Assembly (NCBI GenBank): GCA_036500205.1
Contig: DASYCK010000136.1
Span: 1 to 7,806 of the forward strand
Length of the DNA: 7,806 nt
Direction: 5' to 3'
Source: DASYCK01 sp036500205
GTDB taxonomy: Bacteria > Myxococcota_A > Polyangia > Fen-1088
The position numbers and the translations under genes were made by a program. The notes below the pieces were generated by a model, which did no database searches, was not told where the DNA came from, and saw nothing but the letters and a program-made list of their open reading frames with translations. How positions within the stretch are numbered: the first letter of the stretch is position 1; each line of letters opens with the position of its first letter. This document shows, piece by piece, positions 1-7,806 of the stretch.

Positions 1-49
1 ACGGCACGAACAGGCCAACCTGCTCGTCACCCTTCTTGCCCATCGCCAT
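1..49 (-). CDS. N-terminal fragment of a probable IS1182-type transposase, cut by the window edge
   Basis: Sixteen codons are visible, reading MAMGKKGDEQVGLFVP, and the frame is still open at base 1. From memory, this short basic start followed by an aromatic residue and valine resembles the N-termini of IS1182-like transposases, many of which begin MAMGK or MALGK with (W/L/F)V about ten residues later. The catalytic DDE domain would lie outside the window, so the family call rests on very few residues. The chosen start is ATG at 49-47. A GTG at 55-53 in the same frame sits about six bases after a G-rich stretch (GAGGGGGG on the minus strand) and could be the true start, adding two residues. 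I saw no terminal inverted repeat between this gene and the glgX-malQ stop. It could instead be an unrelated small basic protein. Confidence 0.4.
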   Translation of the reverse strand, partial: MAMGKKGDEQVGLFVP

Positions 50-55
50 GACCAC

Positions 56-274
56 ACTCTGCCCCCCTCGAGATCCGGCGTCGATCTTGATCAGATGTTC
101 AGGCCGTCGTTGCCGGCCGACTTCCACCACAGGCTGCTAGGGTCGGGGTCCAGCGCGTTCTTTCGACGGAGCCACCGTTTCCGCGACCACGAGCCCGCCG
201 CGACGGTGACCCGCGAGATTCCCCTCTCCTTGCCGGGCGGCGCCAGGCGACCGAAGCAACTCTGAACGCACGCC
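56..274. other. Intergenic region between glgX-malQ stop and the left-edge gene; no gene supported
   Basis: This stretch lies downstream of the glgX-malQ stop and upstream of the left-edge gene, both on the minus strand. A minus-strand frame stays open down to the stop at 93-91 (ending NDGLNI), but most of it lies inside malQ in another frame, so I do not call it. There is no convincing rho-independent terminator: short GC inverted repeats occur (for example around 232-251) but no T-run follows. On the minus strand an AAGGAGAGG ribosome-binding-like string occurs near 223-231, but no start codon follows at a usable distance. If the left-edge gene is a transposase, one end of the insertion sequence should fall here; I could not recognise it. 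Confidence 0.4.
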
Positions 275-4087
<3,813 letters not shown>

Positions 4088-4090
<3 letters not shown>

Positions 4091-4102
4091 TGCGAGGCAA
4101 TG
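4088..4102. promoter_or_regulatory. Perfect inverted repeat overlapping the glgX-malQ start codon
   Basis: CATTGC-GAG-GCAATG is a perfect 6-base inverted repeat with a 3-base spacer. It covers the glgX-malQ start codon (CAT at 4088-4090 on the plus strand) and the ten or so bases upstream of it. It overlaps a possible -10 element on the minus strand (4099-4104). A further GCAAT half-site lies at 4152-4156. It could be an operator, or a hairpin that masks the start codon. A chance occurrence cannot be excluded for a repeat this short. Confidence 0.35.
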
Positions 4103-4126
4103 TAAGGAGCCGCCGTCACCCCACAA
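4099..4126 (-). promoter_or_regulatory. Candidate sigma-70-like promoter for glgX-malQ
   Basis: On the minus strand TTGTGG (4126-4121) is followed after 16 bases by TACATT (4104-4099), a 3/6 and 4/6 match to the -35 and -10 consensus. Transcription would then begin within a few bases of the ATG at 4090, giving a nearly leaderless message. That fits the lack of a Shine-Dalgarno sequence. The matches are weak, and the main support is position. Confidence 0.25.
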
Positions 4127-4179
4127 GCCCGGACGTGGCGATTTTTGTGTTGCAATAGGCGACGTTCGCGCCTCGGCTC

Positions 4180-4199
4180 CGGCGACAGAAAACTCGCCG
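4180..4199. repeat. Short inverted repeat in the divergent intergenic region
   Basis: CGGCGA (4180-4185) and TCGCCG (4194-4199) can form a 6-base-pair stem around an 8-base A-rich loop. An overlapping alternative pairs GGCGAC (4181-4186) with GTCGCC (4199-4204). It lies about 45 bases upstream of the cheB-cheR fusion start. It may be a regulator site, but such short GC repeats are common in DNA of this composition. Confidence 0.25.
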
Positions 4200-4206
4200 T
4201 CGCCCC

Positions 4207-4235
4207 TTGCGTGTTCGACCCCGGATACGCATAAG
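4207..4235 (+). promoter_or_regulatory. Candidate sigma-70-like promoter for the CheB/CheR-PAS and kinase genes
   Basis: TTGCGT (4207-4212) is separated by 17 bases from CATAAG (4230-4235), a 3/6 and 4/6 match to consensus. The start codon at 4245 would lie only a few bases after the expected start point. No Shine-Dalgarno sequence is seen before that ATG. The call is weak and positional. Confidence 0.22.
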
Positions 4236-4244
4236 CTTCCCGCG

Positions 4245-7223
4245 ATGCCTAGGGCTGCGGGTGCGAAGCCACGGGTCAAGGGACCAAAGAAGCCTCCCCG
4301 CGCCCAGGCCAAGCCTCTCAACAGCGCCCCCCCTTTTCTGGTCGCGGGCGTGGGGGCGTCCGCCGGTGGCCTGGAGGCCTTCACGCGCGTCCTCTCGCCG
4401 CTCTCCGCCGAGGCCCCGCTGGCGCTCATCCTGGTGCAGCACCTGGCCCGCGATCACCGCAGCTTCCTGCCCAGCTTGCTGGCCAAGAACACCCAACTCG
4501 ACGTCGTCGAGGGGCGCGACAAGCTGCGGCTCGCGCCGGGGAAGGTCTACGTCATCCGGCCCGACACGCGCATGACGGTCATCGACGGCTGCCTGCGGGT
4601 GGCGCCCCGTCCGGCGGACCGGGGCTACGACGCGCCGATCGATCGTCTGTTCGCCTCGCTCGCCGACCAGTACCGGGAGAAGGCCATCGGCGTCGTGCTG
4701 TCGGGGGGGGGCAGCGACGGATCGGAGGGGCTCCGCGCCATCAAGGCGGTCGGGGGAATCACCGTGGCCCAGGAGCCCGCGGAGGCCCACATCGACTCCA
4801 TGCCCCGGGCCGCCATCGCCACCGGCTCCGTCGAGCTGACCTTGCCGGCCTCCCAGATCGGAATCGAGCTCGAGCGCCTGTCCCAGCACCCGTTCTTCCG
4901 GCAGATCGGCCCGACCTCCGCTTCGGAGAGCGCGCCCGCCACCGAGCCCGATGACCTGGCGCCGATCTTCGCGCTGTTGCGCCGCTCGTCGGGCGTGAAC
5001 TTCGCTCAGTACAAGGCGCCCACCATCGTGAGGCGCATTCAACGGCGCATGGCCCTGCACCGCTCGCAGGGTTTCCCCGACTACACGGCGCTGCTGGAGA
5101 AGGACGCCGCGGAGCTGGCCCACCTGCACGACGACATCCTCATCAACGTCACCGGCTTCTTCCGCGAGCCCGACTCGTTCGAGGCGCTCCGCGCCACGAT
5201 CCTGCCGCAGATCGTCGCCGCCCGCGACGACGGCCACGTCCCCATCCGCATCTGGGTTCCCGGCTGCTCCTCGGGGGAAGAGGCCTATTCGCTGGCCATG
5301 ACGGTGACGGAGCTGCTCGAGGAGAAGGGGATCTCGGCCCCGCTGCAGATCTTCGGCACCGACATCAGCCAGAAGATGATCGATCGGGCCCGGATGGGCA
5401 TCTACCCCGACGGCATCGCCGCCGACGTCTCGCCCGAGCGGCTGCAACGGTTCTTCGTCCGCTTCGACGGTGGCTACCGGGTCAACCCCACCATCCGCCA
5501 GCACTGCGTGTTCGCGCGACAGGACATCACGCGCGACCCACCGTTCTCGCACCTCGATCTGGTGGTCTGCCGCAACCTGCTCATCTACCTGGGCGAGCCG
5601 CTGCAGCGAAAGGTGATCGCCGTCTTTCACTACGCCCTCAAGCCCTCGGGGTTCCTGATGCTGGGCCGCTCCGAGACGGTGGGGTTGCACGCCGAGCTGT
5701 TCGCGATGGCCGACAGCCGCTGGAAGATCTACCGGCGCAAGGCCGGCATGGCCGATCCGCGCGAGATCGAATATCTCCCGCGCCCGCGCGTCCCGCCCGA
5801 GAAGCCGGGGCCGCGGGCCATCTCGTCGACCGCCGAGCCGGGCGCGACCGGCGACTGGGAAGCGCAGGGGGAGGCCAACCGCCTGCTGCTCGACCGCTTC
5901 GCGCCGCCGTCGGTCATCGTCGACGCCGACACGCGCATCATCCGGGCACGCGGCCGCACGTCGCGCTACTTCGAGCTCCCCGACGGCGACGCCACGCTCG
6001 ACGCGCTCAAGATGGTGCGACCCGGGCTGCTGTCGCCGCTGCGGAGCGCCCTCGACGAGGTCCGCGACAAGGGCAAGCCGGTACGGCGCGAGGGGCTACG
6101 CTTCCACGGCGATGGCGAGCTCCGGCTGGTCACTCTCGAGGCGATCCCCATCGGGCGGGCCGAAGAACGCCACTGTCTGGTCGTCTTCGAGGATGCGCAG
6201 GCTACCCCGCCCGGCGCATCCCGCGCCACCCAGGGAAAGAAGCGCCCCCCGGCCAGTCCCACAAAGCCGACCACCGGCGAGCAGCAGCTACAAGACGAGC
6301 TGGCGGCCACCCGCGCCCACCTGCAGTCGAACATCCAGGAGCTGGAGGCGGCCAACGAGGAGCTGCAGGCGGCCAACGAGGAGATCCTGTCGAGCAACGA
6401 GGAGATGCAATCGACGAACGAGGAGCTCGACACCGCCCGCGAGGAGCTGCAGTCGACGAACGAAGAGCTCAGCACCGTGAACGACGAGCTGCAGAACCGC
6501 AACGCCGAGCTGAGCCTGGCCAACGGCGACCTGCTCAATCTGCTGAGCAACGTGCAGATTCCCATCGTCATGGTGACGCCCGAGCTGAAAATTCGCCGCT
6601 TCACCCCGGCGGCCGAGCGCCTGCTGAACCTGATCGCCTCCGACGTGGGGCGACCGATCCGGCACATCACCCCCAACATCAAGTTCCCCGAGTTGGAGCG
6701 GCGCATCCGCGAGGTGCTGGACACGGTGACGGCCTACGAGCACGAGGTCGACGATCAGGACGGCAACACCTACCTGCTGCGCATTCGCCCCTACAAGACG
6801 CTCGACCATCGCATCGACGGCGCGGTGCTGATCCTGATCGACATCTCGTCGGCGCTGCGCAGCTCGCGCGAGGCGGGTGAGGCGATCATGTCGACGGTGC
6901 GCGATCCCATCCTGATGCTCGACGGCGATCAGACGGTCAAGCGCGCCAATGCGGCGTTCTTCGCCAAGTTCCGCGTCGCCCCCGGCGACACGGAGGGCAA
7001 GCGGCTCTACGCGCTGGGCGACGGCCAGTGGAACATCCCAGCCCTTCGCCAGCTCCTGGAAGAGATCTTGCCGGCGCGAAGGAACTTCGAGGGGTTCGTG
7101 GTCGAGCACACCTTCCCCGGGATAGGGCGGAAGCGCATGCTGCTCGATGGGCGGCGCATCGAATCAGGGCCGTCGGGGGCCGGGATCGTCCTGCTCATCA
7201 TCCGGGACGTCGCCGATGCCTAG
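4245..7223 (+). CDS. CheB-CheR-PAS fusion signalling protein without a receiver domain
   Basis: This 992-residue protein should be cytoplasmic: no signal peptide or membrane segment is seen. After a basic N-terminus comes a CheB methylesterase domain (about 30-212) with GASAGG (S39), VQHLA (H66) and SGGGSDG (D158), so the Ser-His-Asp triad is present. A CheR methyltransferase follows (about 237-500): NVTGFFR (301-307), the SAM-binding WVPGCSSGEEAYS (337-349), FGTDIS (370-375) and VCRNLLIYL (441-449). Then come a PAS-like domain (about 544-650), a coiled coil with nine NEEL-type heptads (704-766), a PAS_10-type domain (about 769-868) and a final PAS-like domain (about 878-990). There is no receiver domain and no kinase domain. 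Ordinary CheB and CheR adjust chemoreceptor methylation; in these fusions the substrate is often unknown. The ATG at 4245 is the only in-frame one between 3918 and the CheB domain. The last 8 bases overlap the kinase gene. Confidence 0.9.
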   Translation: MPRAAGAKPRVKGPKKPPRAQAKPLNSAPPFLVAGVGASAGGLEAFTRVLSPLSAEAPLALILVQHLARDHRSFLPSLLAKNTQLDVVEGRDKLRLAPGKVYVIRPDTRMTVIDGCLRVAPRPADRGYDAPIDRLFASLADQYREKAIGVVLSGGGSDGSEGLRAIKAVGGITVAQEPAEAHIDSMPRAAIATGSVELTLPASQIGIELERLSQHPFFRQIGPTSASESAPATEPDDLAPIFALLRRSSGVNFAQYKAPTIVRRIQRRMALHRSQGFPDYTALLEKDAAELAHLHDDILINVTGFFREPDSFEALRATILPQIVAARDDGHVPIRIWVPGCSSGEEAYSLAMTVTELLEEKGISAPLQIFGTDISQKMIDRARMGIYPDGIAADVSPERLQRFFVRFDGGYRVNPTIRQHCVFARQDITRDPPFSHLDLVVCRNLLIYLGEPLQRKVIAVFHYALKPSGFLMLGRSETVGLHAELFAMADSRWKIYRRKAGMADPREIEYLPRPRVPPEKPGPRAISSTAEPGATGDWEAQGEANRLLLDRFAPPSVIVDADTRIIRARGRTSRYFELPDGDATLDALKMVRPGLLSPLRSALDEVRDKGKPVRREGLRFHGDGELRLVTLEAIPIGRAEERHCLVVFEDAQATPPGASRATQGKKRPPASPTKPTTGEQQLQDELAATRAHLQSNIQELEAANEELQAANEEILSSNEEMQSTNEELDTAREELQSTNEELSTVNDELQNRNAELSLANGDLLNLLSNVQIPIVMVTPELKIRRFTPAAERLLNLIASDVGRPIRHITPNIKFPELERRIREVLDTVTAYEHEVDDQDGNTYLLRIRPYKTLDHRIDGAVLILIDISSALRSSREAGEAIMSTVRDPILMLDGDQTVKRANAAFFAKFRVAPGDTEGKRLYALGDGQWNIPALRQLLEEILPARRNFEGFVVEHTFPGIGRKRMLLDGRRIESGPSGAGIVLLIIRDVADA
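4703..4711 (+). repeat. Run of nine G inside the CheB catalytic loop
   Basis: The homopolymer covers the end of codon 153 to the start of codon 156 of the CheB/CheR fusion, encoding Gly-Gly-Gly just before the Ser157-Asp158 of the catalytic loop. Related fusions usually read SGTGSDG or SGMGSDG here, so a Gly replaces the Thr/Met. Slippage by one base would frameshift the protein before the CheR domain. Confidence 0.75.
6354..6542 (+). repeat. Nine tandem 21-base units encoding a heptad-repeat coiled coil
   Basis: Residues 704-766 of the CheB/CheR-PAS protein divide into nine heptads, most beginning N-E-E or N-x-E (NEELQAA, NEEILSS, NEEMQST, NEELDTA, REELQST, NEELSTV, NDELQNR, NAELSLA, NGDLLNL). 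At the DNA level these are degenerate 21-base units sharing an AACGAGGAG core. The segment links the first PAS-like domain to the PAS_10-type domain and probably forms a dimeric signalling helix. This coiled coil is a known hallmark of CheB/CheR/PAS fusions. Confidence 0.85.
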
Positions 7224-7806
7224 ACGGCGCAGCGCGCCCGCGCTGACCCCGGACGCAACGCTCGAGGCCCAGCGCCTGCGCGCCCTGGTCGACGATCTTC
7301 GCGCCGAGAACGAACATCTGCTCGAGACCCAGCGCGTCCTGGAGGCGAGCCGAAGCGACTTTTACGAGCGCTTCGAACTGTCTCCCCTCCCCTCGTTGCT
7401 CGTTGACGACCGCGGAGGGGTTCGCTCGGCGAACGAGAGCGCCCTCGCGCTGCTCGGCCATTTGAAAGGAGGTCTGCTGGGGCGGCTGTTCAGCCAGTTC
7501 GTCGTGGCCGCGGATCGTTCCACGTTCGCCGTCTATCTGGACCGTTGCCTGCGCGAGGACGCGGCGGGGACGTGCGAGCTGAGGCTGGCCACGTCCGCCA
7601 CCGACGAGCAGCTGGTGCAGCTGTGGAGCCGCCGAACGTTCAGCCCCCTGCGCGGGCTCCAGCTGACCCTCGTCGACTTGCGGAGCCGCGAGCACGTCCG
7701 TATCAAGAACGAGCAGCTGCTGGAGGCGGTGCAGAGCGCCCAGAAGGCGAGCGCCGCCAAGGACAAGTTCATCGGCATGCTGAGCCACGAGCTGCGCACG
7801 CCGCTG
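7216..7806 (+). CDS. PAS-domain sensor histidine kinase, truncated by the window end
   Basis: The first 197 codons are visible and the frame is open at the last base. Residues about 13-45 form a coiled coil (LRALVDDLRAENEHLLETQ), followed by a PAS domain (about 47-157) with FELSPLPSLLVDDRGGVRSA and a closing LQLTLVDLRSREH. A second helix leads to the H-box AKDKFIGMLSHELRTPL, with phospho-acceptor H191. The catalytic ATPase domain and any receiver domain lie beyond the window. No membrane segment or signal peptide is seen, so it is probably a cytoplasmic sensor. The start ATG lies inside the end of the CheB/CheR-PAS gene, sharing ATGCCTAG, an 8-base overlap. No strong Shine-Dalgarno sequence is seen, so translational coupling is likely. 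The kinase probably works in one pathway with its upstream partner; the signal is unknown. Confidence 0.9.
   Translation, partial: MPRRRSAPALTPDATLEAQRLRALVDDLRAENEHLLETQRVLEASRSDFYERFELSPLPSLLVDDRGGVRSANESALALLGHLKGGLLGRLFSQFVVAADRSTFAVYLDRCLREDAAGTCELRLATSATDEQLVQLWSRRTFSPLRGLQLTLVDLRSREHVRIKNEQLLEAVQSAQKASAAKDKFIGMLSHELRTPL

Noticed and set aside
200..274. Rho-independent terminator after glgX-malQ
   Set aside because: Only short GC inverted repeats are present and there is no following T-run on the minus strand.
4091..4429. N-terminal extension of GlgX to the ATG at 4429
   Set aside because: The added 113 residues overlap the CheB gene antisense, and GlgX proteins normally begin at the RSVWPGKPxPxGA-type sequence found just after 4090.
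4116..5690. 524-codon minus-strand frame antisense to the CheB/CheR gene
   Set aside because: No recognisable domain and a skewed Arg/Gly/Asp composition. The plus strand carries intact CheB and CheR motifs over the same bases.
6354..6542. CRISPR-like or satellite array
   Set aside because: The units are contiguous, coding, degenerate and in frame with a known coiled-coil motif; there are no spacers.
7198..7788. 196-codon minus-strand frame antisense to the kinase fragment
   Set aside because: It mirrors the kinase reading frame and has no family signature. The plus strand shows a PAS domain and an H-box.

Overview
The window is GC-rich bacterial DNA whose codons mostly end in G or C. Two things point to a large-genome soil or aquatic bacterium with heavy sensory investment: a glycogen enzyme that fuses a debranching enzyme to a glucanotransferase, and a CheB/CheR/PAS signalling protein followed by a PAS histidine kinase. 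Myxococcota is my best guess, but this is inference from gene content and composition. No rRNA or other phylogenetic marker is present.

Layout. (1) Positions 1-49, minus strand, hold the first 16 codons of a gene that runs off the left edge; its N-terminus resembles an IS1182-type transposase. (2) Positions 56-274 show no gene I can support. (3) Positions 275-4090, minus strand, encode one 1271-residue protein: GlgX (glycogen debranching) joined by an Arg-rich linker to MalQ (4-alpha-glucanotransferase), ending in a Lys/Glu-rich tail. (4) Positions 4091-4244 are a divergent promoter region with small inverted repeats; neither flanking gene has a good Shine-Dalgarno sequence. (5) Positions 4245-7223, plus strand, encode a 992-residue CheB-CheR-PAS fusion with a long heptad-repeat coiled coil and no receiver domain. 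(6) Positions 7216-7806, plus strand, hold the first 197 codons of a PAS histidine kinase that overlaps the previous gene by 8 bases; the window ends inside its H-box.

How the genes work together. The GlgX-MalQ protein should combine 1,6-branch removal with maltodextrin disproportionation in one chain, a bacterial parallel to the two activities of eukaryotic glycogen debranching enzyme. The CheB/CheR-PAS protein and the kinase form a translationally coupled two-gene unit, probably a sensory two-component module; its response regulator may lie beyond the right edge or within the rest of the kinase. Nothing in the sequence links glycogen turnover to the signalling pair except the shared divergent intergenic region.

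I found no clearly new defence, mobile or RNA system. The points most worth checking are the enzyme fusion, a run of nine G beside the CheB catalytic Asp, the inverted repeat over the glgX start codon, and the tight CheBR-kinase coupling.
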